The position numbers and the translations under genes were made by a program. Under the pieces are notes generated by a model. It worked only from the letters and a program-made list of their open reading frames with translations. It searched no databases and was not told where the DNA came from. From NCBI GenBank assembly GCA_030652635.1, contig JAUSPW010000595.1, positions 1-9,008 of the forward strand: DNA of 9,008 nt, read 5' to 3'. The DNA is from Pseudohongiella sp. GTDB lineage: Bacteria; Pseudomonadota; Gammaproteobacteria; Pseudomonadales; Pseudohongiellaceae. Of the stretch, positions 1 through 5,549 are shown in pieces. How positions within the stretch are numbered: the first letter of the stretch is position 1; every line of letters begins with the position of its first letter.

Positions 1-2
1 AT

Positions 3-131
3 TTCTATCCGGGGCTTGGATTCATGCTGGGTGTCTCGGTCTGGGATATGGTTTCAGCCCGAAATAAACGATGTGAACCGAAAAACACGGGGGGCAGGTG
101 CGAGCACAACGAGGAGAAAACAGGTGACTGA
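3..131 (+). CDS. C-terminal tail of an unidentified, probably membrane protein (partial)
   Basis: An open frame enters from the left edge and ends at TGA 129-131. It encodes about 42 residues: a hydrophobic, glycine-rich start (FYPGLGFMLGVSVWDMV) followed by a hydrophilic basic and acidic tail, the pattern of a last membrane helix with a cytoplasmic tail. Its stop overlaps the GTG start of the next gene at 124 by 8 bases, which suggests translational coupling in a shared operon. I do not recognise the family. The call rests only on composition and on the overlap, so it could be a chance open frame. Confidence 0.4.
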   Translation, partial: FYPGLGFMLGVSVWDMVSARNKRCEPKNTGGRCEHNEEKTGD

Positions 132-330
132 CCAAACGTATGATTTAGTCGTGATTGGCACCGGCACTGCCGCCACCGTCACCGCGTTTGGTTGCCGCAA
201 AGCCGGTCGGTCGGTAGCCATCAATAACCATCGGCCTTATGGTGGCACCTGCAGGCTGCGCGGCTGTGCCCCGAAGAAGAAGCTGATCGCGGCCACCGAG
301 GTAATCGATGGCTACGAGCGCATGAAATGA
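124..330 (+). pseudogene. N-terminal stub of a mercuric-reductase-like FAD/NAD(P) disulfide oxidoreductase
   Basis: The reading begins at GTG 124, preceded by GAGGAGA at 111-117; an in-frame ATG at 16 has no such site. The 68 residues hold two signatures of class I pyridine nucleotide-disulfide oxidoreductases: the FAD-binding turn GTGTAA after a hydrophobic strand (about residues 6-16), and the redox-active cysteine pair in GGTCRLRGCAPKK (C-x4-C, about residues 39-51). Relatives are about 450 residues and continue with NAD and dimerisation domains, but here the frame stops at TGA 328 just after the redox motif. The sequence after the stop reads HSAEVANL in another frame, faintly like the C-terminal region of this family, so an internal deletion is possible. 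The product would lack the NAD and dimer domains and should be inactive. Family members include MerA and glutathione-reductase-like enzymes; the stub cannot separate them. Confidence 0.8.
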
Positions 331-379
331 CACTCCGCTGAAGTCGCCAATCTTCGGAAAAGCTCATAGAACGAAAACT

Positions 380-386
380 GGAGGAA
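380..386 (+). promoter_or_regulatory. Ribosome binding site of the 71-aa membrane protein
   Basis: GGAGGAA lies directly upstream of ATG 389 and matches the anti-Shine-Dalgarno sequence well. It supports ATG 389 as the start and indicates that this small gene is still translatable although its upstream neighbour is truncated. Confidence 0.65.
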
Positions 387-388
387 CT

Positions 389-604
389 ATGACTAAGATG
401 TTCGAGAAGCTGTTTTTTCTAATGCCAGGACTCTTAATGCCCACTCTTATTCTTGCCCAAGAGCCCGATCGCATGGGAGATGGCATGATGGAAGGCTGCA
501 TGATGCCGGGCATGGGTATCTTCATGGCAGTTATCTGGGTTTTTCTGATTGTTCTGCTGGTGGTTGCCATCTTGGCACTGATCAAATATTTAAGGAAAAA
601 GTGA
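389..604 (+). CDS. Small Met-rich membrane protein, probably linked to metal resistance
   Basis: A 71-aa protein with a strong ribosome binding site. Residues 1-23 resemble a signal peptide (basic start, hydrophobic core, LILA-Q-E boundary). Residues 28-42 are rich in methionine (GDGMMEGC, MMPGMG) with one cysteine, a composition seen in copper-binding segments. Residues 43-66 form a second strongly hydrophobic helix, followed by a basic tail (KYLRKK). The mature product would have a short periplasmic or lumenal Met-rich segment and one membrane anchor. Small membrane proteins of this layout often lie in heavy-metal resistance clusters, and the oxidoreductase stub 60 bases upstream fits that setting. 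The metal role is inferred from composition and context; there is no enzyme motif. It appears intact. Confidence 0.65.
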   Translation: MTKMFEKLFFLMPGLLMPTLILAQEPDRMGDGMMEGCMMPGMGIFMAVIWVFLIVLLVVAILALIKYLRKK

Positions 605-665
605 TAAGCTGGAAAAGTATCTACTGGCGCATTGGGTTGAACGCTATAACGCGACTCATCCGGAG
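603..665 (+). pseudogene. Remnant of a small gene following the Met-rich protein, cut at the array boundary
   Basis: In the frame starting at 603 the sequence reads DKLEKYLLAHWVERYN then ATHPE, with ordinary codon composition. The LLxHWVEHN-like pattern recalls short helical proteins found in metal-related operons. There is no in-frame start: the preceding GTG at 601 is one base out of frame, as if one base were lost (GTG-GAT-AAG to GTG-ATAAG). The frame stays open to about 770, but from about 666 rightward the opposite strand reads more convincingly as a cassette gene, so the junction between the metal segment and the cassette array probably lies near 620-670. The assignment is tentative. 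Confidence 0.3.
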
Positions 666-761
666 CAAAATACCATCATCGGTAAGCTGCTTAAAATCTA
701 TCGGCTCCGCGAATGCATTTACCGAATCCATGATGTTTCTTATCATTTCTTCTTCGTTCAT
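621..761 (-). CDS. 46-aa fragment of a small cassette protein of unknown function
   Basis: ATG at 761 is preceded on the minus strand by GGAG eight bases upstream, and lies 30 bases after a mutated attC core (791-797), the usual distance for a cassette gene. The product begins MNEEEMIRNIMDSVNAF and continues with EPIDFKQLTDDGIL, an acidic helical stretch that looks like natural protein. The last 14 residues (from about codon 33) overlap the antisense of the neighbouring plus-strand remnant and may be foreign sequence reached by readthrough across a junction. No attC follows the stop, so the 3' part of the cassette has been lost. The function is unknown; I infer a truncated last cassette of the array. 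Confidence 0.5.
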   Translation of the reverse strand: MNEEEMIRNIMDSVNAFAEPIDFKQLTDDGILLRMSRVIAFNPMRQ

Positions 762-790
762 GTCTGATCTCCATCAGAAACATAGCGATC

Positions 791-846
791 GCCTAAAGTG
801 TGCCCGTATCAACGCGCAGGGCGTCACATTTGGGGCTCTTGTTGTG
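791..846 (-). other. attC site of the SBBP cassette, with mutated R' core
   Basis: On the minus strand the site begins ACACAAC (R'', 840-846), 20 bases after the SBBP stop, and ends TTTAGGC (R', 791-797). The arms AAATGTGACGCCC and GGGCACACTTT pair with a small bulge, giving the attC-like hairpin. R'' ACACAAC differs by one base from ACATAAC, the complement of the GTTATGT core at the 5' end of this same cassette. The R' core has T in place of the invariant G next to the crossover (GTTAGGC expected), so recombination here is probably lost. It is less certain than the right-hand sites because it is short and degenerate. Confidence 0.55.
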
Positions 847-866
847 TGTTGATCTGCCCTCAACAA

Positions 867-2327
867 TTACAACGTAGACAGACCTAGCAGGATTCGAACC
901 ACGACTATATCGAATCGCCCGCCAAGAAACTCGTCCTGCATTGGAGCCACTGTTGGAAAATCGACAGAATCCGATGCCCCTGAAATCGTTAATGAGCCAT
1001 CAGAGCCAATGGCCGCACCTTCGAAAGTATCCGTAGACGTGCCTCCACTCAACAAGGAGTACAACAATGTAGTTCCCATTGGATCTAGCATGATTGCAAA
1101 GCCGTTATCCTCTGCGCTTAATCCAGTTCGCTCATCGTGCGTTACCGGAAAGTCCGGTGAAGTTGTCTGTCCCACGACCAGAGCTCTGCCTGTCCGGTCG
1201 ACAACTAATTTTCGAGGACGATCAGTACCGCCTCCTCCTATGTAGGCAAGGTAGGTCAACTTTGGCGCGCTGATATCTACACGGGCGACGAAGACGTCAC
1301 TCCTTCCACCACCATATACCGGCTGAAGCGCACCCAGTGTGTCCAAATCAGACGATGATGTACTCCCAAGAACTATCACATCTCCTGAGGAAGGCTCTAA
1401 TCCAATCCCAAGTCCCTGATCAGTTCCTGTTCCCCCGAGATATGATGCAAATTCAAGATTTGAACTCGAAGAATCAAGGACAGCAACAAATGCGTCGTAG
1501 CCACCAAAAGGCACAGATTATAGCGCATTATTAATCGGGAAATCAGCGGAGTTGGTGGCTCCAGACAAATACTTACGGCCAGTGGCATCCACTGCTATTG
1601 CAGAACCGGTGTCTTCTCCGGAACCGCCTAAATACGAGGACTAAATCACTCGTCCTTGGGAATCGAAACTTGCAATAAAGGCGTCAGTTCCACCGCCGTA
1701 ATTCTGCTGTACAGCTCCAGCACTGGCATTAAGGTCAGTCGATGAAGTGCGGCCTGCTATATGAACATTTCCATCACTATCAAGAACAATGTCATTACTT
1801 TCCTCCTCACCATTTCCGCCAAAATAGGTCACCCACAATGTCTCCCCATCGGCATTGAGTTTGACGACAAATACATCGCTCTCTCCGCCAAATTCAGACT
1901 GCGCTGCATCTGCACTCACGGGAAAATCGGCGGAGTAGGTAGAACCCACAGCATAGACGTTTCCTGCCAGGTCTGTTGTCAGCCCCAACACGGCATCCCA
2001 CTCTGATCCACCCAAGTGCGTGATGTACTCCACGGCGTCTGCAACGGAATTGAGTTTAACTACGAACGCATCCATCCCTCCGCTAATGGTATAACCATAT
2101 CTGTCACTGCCGGGTAAAGTTGGCGAGTTCAAGTGACAACCCAAATATGCATTGCCATCGGAATCTACCGCGACCGCATCACAATCATCCGTGCCACTTC
2201 CACCGTAATAGGTCGAGTACGCGATCTCGGGTAGTTCCTGCGCCAATAAAGGCAGTGTGCAAAAGGCAGCTGCTATCCAGATGACATTGACTAAGGATGC
2301 TCTTAAGTTAAGTCGTTCTGATTCCAT
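867..2327 (-). pseudogene. SBBP-repeat beta-propeller secreted protein, interrupted by two in-frame stop codons
   Basis: One continuous minus-strand frame of 486 codons is broken only by TAG at 1641-1643 and TAA at 1518-1520; the frame does not shift, and the repeat pattern runs straight across both stops (RVI-stop-SSYLGG, where Y is expected; NNAL-stop-SVPFGG, where Q is likely). The start is ATG 2327, with GGAG six bases upstream; a TTG at 2339 is less likely. Residues 1-30 are a signal peptide (hydrophobic core VNVIWIAAAF, LLAQE boundary). After it come about seven repeats of 50-60 residues with YLGG-GTD, VDSDGN, YAVGSTYSADFP and FGG-DVFVVKL motifs, typical of SBBP beta-propeller repeats. 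The protein would be exported and may be a surface or adhesion propeller. It ends at TAA 867 with no recognisable sorting domain. It lies between two attC sites, so it is probably cassette-borne. Confidence 0.85.
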
Positions 2328-2417
2328 CACGCACTCCAATCAATTTTTTTAAAATAGCATCTGCATAGAGCTTACAATTCTGTGTATGGCCACTTGTGTA
2401 TGCTGACGCTATGATGC

Positions 2418-2519
2418 ACATAACGTCGCAGATCAGCGGCAAAGCAAAGCAGGCCAGTCTTCTGCGTCAGCAAAAGACTGGCCTGCTTTGCTTTATCCGT
2501 CTGCATCGCATTGCTAGCA
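2418..2519 (-). other. attC site with a long perfect stem and degenerate R'' core
   Basis: On the minus strand the site runs from TGCTAGC (2513-2519, apparently TGCTAAC with A to G) to GTTATGT (R', 2418-2424). Outer arms GCAGA/TCTGC and CGG/CCG flank a perfect 21-bp stem (2441-2461 with 2474-2494) and a 12-nt loop. The R' core and the hairpin position after a cassette gene favour attC. A bidirectional terminator is the alternative, but the T-rich tails lie inside the stem rather than after it. The GTTATGT core marks the start of the SBBP cassette. Confidence 0.6.
2441..2494. repeat. Perfect 21-bp inverted repeat, 12-nt loop
   Basis: The arms are 2441-2461 and 2474-2494, with the loop at 2462-2473. 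The inner stem is AGGCCAGTCTT/AAGACTGGCCT and the outer part is AAAGCAAAGC/GCTTTGCTTT. Nine loop bases (2464-2472, GCGTCAGCA) are the exact complement of 2401-2409 (TGCTGACGC), so a loop-to-flank pairing could form. It is interpreted here as the stem of the surrounding attC site. Confidence 0.85.
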
Positions 2520-2526
2520 TTTATTA

Positions 2527-2744
2527 TTATGAATTCCTATTCGTATACTCAAGATATTCGTCAACTCCAAGCCCCTTCGAAATATGTGAGGAGAATGCAG
2601 AACGCTGCGGGCCTCGGTCAGGACCGCCTTCGCTGGGCGCAAGAGCCAGTTTCGAACCCGATCCTCATAGACATCAATGATGTCGTCGACGGATGGAGAA
2701 TTGAGCTTCGAATCCGAGTAGGACGGACTTACCGAAGTGGTCAA
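2527..2744 (-). pseudogene. Frameshifted remnant of a cassette-type hypothetical protein
   Basis: The start is TTG 2744, with a strong TAAGGAG five bases upstream. About 47 residues read cleanly, including PSVDDIIDVYEDRVRNWLL then RPAK. Near 2600 the protein-like signal moves to a second frame (AAFCILLTYFEG, 2611-2573), and after a run of four G to a third (GVDEYLEYTNRNS, ending at TAA 2527). The order of helical and aromatic motifs (DRVRNWLL, then LLTYFEG, then YLEYTNRNS) looks like one protein broken by two indels and shortened at its end. An unshifted frame also stays open to 2514, but its C-terminus is atypical. The role of the family is unknown to me. The gene follows the upstream coiled-coil gene with only the first core of an attC in between. 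Confidence 0.55.
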
Positions 2745-2767
2745 AGCGGCTCCTTAGGGTGCAAATT

Positions 2768-2774
2768 GTTAGCT
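2768..2774 (-). other. Orphan attC R'' core (AGCTAAC) overlapping the stop of the coiled-coil gene
   Basis: AGCTAAC contains the TAA stop of the 161-aa gene (AGC-TAA-C), a common cassette arrangement, and is the exact complement of GTTAGCT at the 5' end of the same cassette (3268-3274). No matching L'/R' half follows: six bases of spacer and CACC lead straight to the ribosome binding site of the next gene. The rest of this attC therefore appears to be deleted, fusing two cassettes. Confidence 0.55.
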
Positions 2775-3254
2775 TTTATTTGACCATACCGCAATCAAAC
2801 CGATAATGGTTCCAATTAATCCTGTTAGCGATACTATCCAAGATATCCGAATGTTATGAAATTCAACTTGGGATCTTTTCTCGCTTCTAATCTTCTCTCT
2901 AAGATGGCTATATCCACTGGACGTCAAATAATACATTCCCGTCTGAGATCCGCGCTCCCAGCTTTCCCCATCGCCATTCTCATCTACATCAAACTCTGGA
3001 AGAGGGATTTTTAACCGCCTTGCCTCCTTCAATATCTTTCTTGTTATCAGATAGTCTATTTCCTCGTCCATAAGGTTGAGCTCATGCCTATGGCATTGCC
3101 GTAACGAATCAATTTCGTTGCTAGATTTATTCGCCCTGATTGCATGACCTATTTCTTTTTCATATGATTTGTCGATTGATTCTCGTTGCCATTCCAGTTT
3201 CTGCCTCTCAAGAAAAGGCAATTTATAAGCAATATTCATAAGAGATTTAATCAT
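2769..3254 (-). CDS. Cassette protein: coiled coil plus one C-terminal transmembrane helix, unknown function
   Basis: 161 aa starting at ATG 3254, 14 bases after the attC core at 3268-3274. No clear ribosome binding site is visible, which is common for cassette genes. Residues 15-80 are charged and helical, probably coiled coil (SYEKEIGHAIRANK, MDEEIDYLITRKILKEARR). Residues 85-105 are acidic and Gly/Pro-containing. Residues 107-128 (GMYYLTSSGYSHLREKIRSE) look like a small conserved segment. Residues 138-157 are one membrane helix with GxxxG spacing (LTGLIGTIIGLIAVW), leaving a tiny tail. The bulk would face the cytoplasm, tail-anchored. There is no catalytic motif. Tail-anchored helical proteins can be membrane effectors or scaffolds; I do not assign a function. 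Confidence 0.8.
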   Translation of the reverse strand: MIKSLMNIAYKLPFLERQKLEWQRESIDKSYEKEIGHAIRANKSSNEIDSLRQCHRHELNLMDEEIDYLITRKILKEARRLKIPLPEFDVDENGDGESWERGSQTGMYYLTSSGYSHLREKIRSEKRSQVEFHNIRISWIVSLTGLIGTIIGLIAVWSNKS

Positions 3255-3267
3255 AAGTTGTATTTCA

Positions 3268-3336
3268 AGCTAACGCCCCGCTCTGGGGCAAGCAAAAGCG
3301 AAGCGTAGGCTTGTCCCTAGCAGCGTTTTGTTGGGC
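3268..3336 (-). other. attC site of the GHKL/nuclease cassette
   Basis: On the minus strand GCCCAAC (R'', 3330-3336) directly follows the TAG stop at 3337, and GTTAGCT (R', 3268-3274) ends the 69-bp site. GGGACAAGC pairs with GCTTGCCCC leaving one unpaired A, like the extrahelical bases that mark the recombined strand in attC hairpins; the loop carries CTACGCTTCGCTTTT. R'' differs by one base from the complement of GTTAGGC at the 5' end of this cassette. Confidence 0.85.
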
Positions 3337-5331
3337 CTAAGCTGCCGGGATTGAGACTTCAGGCTTTGCATCTGAACTCCTTATCTTATTTACAATATCG
3401 TCTGCAGAGTCGTGAATTTCTGTTAAGCGATCTCTTTCAAGACTTAGCTTTTGATTCAAGAAATCGTGTCTCAATTCGAACTCATTGAATATCTCGCTCC
3501 AAGTGTAAACATAAACCTTATATTCTTCGCTTGTGTAAGCTAGCCCTGGCTCACCATGAACCTTTAGAGACCTAATAAGACCCTCAATGTACCCGGTACC
3601 GTCAAACTTGCTTCCTATGAGGTAGAACTTCCACTTCATATTTGATGCATTAAATCTCGACTCCGATTTGATGATGTAGAAGTAGTCGTAGACTTGATCT
3701 ATTTCCTTCTTTCCAAGCCGAACATTTACGGGATGCTTTAGCTCTAATACGATATTCTCGATATTACTATTTCTTTTGTCCTGCCTAATCAAGAACAAAT
3801 CCATTTCCTTGTTTTTGCCTTTATGTTCTAACTTTGGCTTTTCGCTCAAACCATGTAAAACATACAAGAAACGCCGCAAAGCTTCTTCAAAGTCCGGTTC
3901 TGCTGCAGTTAGCAGCTGATATTCCTCTCCAATAAGCCAATAATTTTTCTCCATCATCTTTTGAAGATGAGGAACCTCACCCGCATACATAGACGAATCG
4001 AAAACAAGCCGCTTAAATTCAGCTACAGATTTATATCGGTCGCTTATGAGCTCAATAGTCTTAACAATTGAACTCATCTTTGTGGTTGCTAACTGCTTCG
4101 AAAACAGCTCTCTCTCAGCTGAACTAAGCTCAATTACACCATCGAGAACTTTAAAAAGATCATCGATATCACCGCCATCAATAATTAACGAAAGAAATCC
4201 AACCAATGTTTTCTTTTGGGATATATTTAGATTGCTAAAAATTCTCGGTTCTACTTGATATAATTGAGCAACGGCTTCTTTTAAATCTTCGGAACGTAAT
4301 ACCTCCCATCTGTTTTTGGCGTTAAACTCTGGGAAAACGCCGTCCTTTTCGTATTCTTCTACGAGGGTTTTTGCGTAACTAACGATAAATGGTTTTCTCT
4401 TATTGCGTAGGAAACCATTTATCTCCGTTACGAGCGCTTTAAATTCACCAGACTGGTCGCTATTTTTTGTTAGCAAGTCACCTTGGTTTTCTAACTCTCC
4501 TGCTTTGAACTCATCGAAATATTCGCTAGTAACAAATACGCTGTGGTAAAATTCGTCGCCCTTATTGTTTAGCGTTGTCGGTTTCGAGTACTTAAACACC
4601 CCGTTATGGCTTGAACAGTAGAATCTCGAAAAATGTCTATTTAGCTTATTAGACCAGCGAACATATTCGATTGAAAAAATATTCCCAGATACGTTGAACT
4701 CGAGCGCTTCAACGTCCTTTTTGAGAGAATCACAGTTCAGCGACTCACCGTTGATGTTTATTGTGAAGCCACTCTCTTTCTTTAACTCCATAAGCCACGC
4801 AAAATCCTTTTTTAGATACTCCTGGATATTCGACTTAAACCCATACTCAGATAGATCAAAAATATTTTGAAATGTAACTATGGTTCCTGTATTTTCTTTA
4901 TCAGAAAGGATAACTTCAGAAGGATCATAGTGATCAATTTTTGATTCATCTACCTTTATGGAATAAGCATGGAGAGAGCCATCCTCTTCGTAGCATGTAT
5001 TCCAGGTTGCAGCTTGTGCAAAATGATAAAAGGTCAGTCGACCAAGACCATTCTTACCATGCAAGAGGGTATGCTGAACCTGCTGCTCCCTTTTTTCCGA
5101 AGACAAAACAGGAGTAAACTTTTTCTCCAGTAAAGAAAAGGGTATTCCTTTGCCATTGTCCTCAATTGACAGCAAATAAATGTCACCGATTTCGGAACAC
5201 TCGAAGGATATATTTACGGTGTTTGCACCAGAATCGAAGCCGTTCCAAATGTATTCTGCAATTGCGCGATACGGCTTAACATCCTTCAGTCGGTTCTTTA
5301 TACCTTTTGTATTAACCTCAACCTTGCTCAC
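3337..5331 (-). CDS. GHKL ATPase fused to a C-terminal PD-(D/E)XK nuclease-like domain; candidate defence protein
   Basis: 664 aa from GTG 5331, chosen because GGAG lies 7 bases upstream; a TTG two codons earlier is only 2 bases from it. The N-terminus carries the Bergerat (GHKL) ATP-binding fold: E26/N30 in AEYIWNGFD, DNGKG at 58-62 and the lid motif HGKNGLGR at 91-98, as in Hsp90, MutL and MORC-type ATPases. Residues 150-330 fit the transducer region and 340-450 are helical. Residues 460-600 resemble a PD-(D/E)XK fold: EKNYWLIGEEYQ, D511 in EMDLFLI, E530-x-K532 in LELKH, then Q546-x3-Y550. A charged helix ends the chain. GHKL ATPases joined to nucleases are known near restriction systems and defence islands. 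I infer ATP-gated DNA cleavage against phage or plasmids. Its AT-rich codons suggest transfer. It is intact and in its own cassette. Confidence 0.85.
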   Translation of the reverse strand: MSKVEVNTKGIKNRLKDVKPYRAIAEYIWNGFDSGANTVNISFECSEIGDIYLLSIEDNGKGIPFSLLEKKFTPVLSSEKREQQVQHTLLHGKNGLGRLTFYHFAQAATWNTCYEEDGSLHAYSIKVDESKIDHYDPSEVILSDKENTGTIVTFQNIFDLSEYGFKSNIQEYLKKDFAWLMELKKESGFTININGESLNCDSLKKDVEALEFNVSGNIFSIEYVRWSNKLNRHFSRFYCSSHNGVFKYSKPTTLNNKGDEFYHSVFVTSEYFDEFKAGELENQGDLLTKNSDQSGEFKALVTEINGFLRNKRKPFIVSYAKTLVEEYEKDGVFPEFNAKNRWEVLRSEDLKEAVAQLYQVEPRIFSNLNISQKKTLVGFLSLIIDGGDIDDLFKVLDGVIELSSAERELFSKQLATTKMSSIVKTIELISDRYKSVAEFKRLVFDSSMYAGEVPHLQKMMEKNYWLIGEEYQLLTAAEPDFEEALRRFLYVLHGLSEKPKLEHKGKNKEMDLFLIRQDKRNSNIENIVLELKHPVNVRLGKKEIDQVYDYFYIIKSESRFNASNMKWKFYLIGSKFDGTGYIEGLIRSLKVHGEPGLAYTSEEYKVYVYTWSEIFNEFELRHDFLNQKLSLERDRLTEIHDSADDIVNKIRSSDAKPEVSIPAA

Positions 5332-5391
5332 GCCCAATCTCCAGATCTTACTTTTGCTAATTGGTTCATATGACTAGCGACGTATACAGTG

Positions 5392-5398
5392 GCCTAAC
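5392..5398 (-). other. R' core GTTAGGC of the GFA-cassette attC, separated from its hairpin by the IS
   Basis: GTTAGGC is the canonical attC core and marks the start of the GHKL cassette. The hairpin half of the same site lies 1.8 kb away at 7204-7320. Removing the IS and one copy of the duplicated AAC restores GGCGTTAGGC, a normal attC end. Confidence 0.8.
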
Positions 5399-5419
5399 GA
5401 GGCTGTAGAAAAACCATTT
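5399..5419 (+). repeat. IS terminal inverted repeat, left end
   Basis: It begins GAGGCTGTAGAAAAACCA. It matches the reverse complement of the other end with one A fewer in the A-run. The flanking AAC (5396-5398) is one copy of the target duplication. Confidence 0.85.
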
Positions 5420-5443
5420 TCCGGTCATCTGCCAGCCTGCTTA

Positions 5444-5471
5444 ATTATTGTTGACTGACTTATATCTTCAA
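5444..5471 (-). promoter_or_regulatory. Possible outward promoter at the IS left end, directed at the GHKL gene
   Basis: On the minus strand TTGAAG (5466-5471) is followed after 16 bases by AATAAT (5444-5449), four and five matches of six to the sigma-70 -35 and -10 consensus. It would read out of the element across the attC core into the GHKL gene, whose GTG lies about 115 bases downstream. The match is moderate and the region is AT-rich, so chance occurrence is possible. Confidence 0.35.
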
Positions 5472-5549
5472 TACAGCCAACTGTGCAAATTTTTGTTTTT
5501 GTGCATCCAACTCTGATTAATCAGCTGATAGAGCTGTGTAATGTCACCT

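Noticed and set aside
601..852. An 83-codon plus-strand frame after the Met-rich gene
   Set aside because: Its start GTG overlaps the upstream stop without its own binding site and the translation is not protein-like; it crosses the array junction and the attC at 791-846.
808..853. A GTTGAT/ATCAAC pair as cores of an alternative attC
   Set aside because: The enclosed arms do not pair, and GTTGATA fits the core consensus poorly; the 791-846 site has better pairing and a core matching its own cassette end.
886..905. A TTCGAATCC stretch resembling a tRNA T-loop
   Set aside because: The flanking five bases do not form a T-stem and no acceptor or CCA follows; it reads in frame as the end of the SBBP repeat protein (VVVRILL).
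2441..2494. A bidirectional intrinsic terminator
   Set aside because: Possible, but the T-rich tail is part of the stem instead of following it, and flanking core sequences at the right spacing favour attC.
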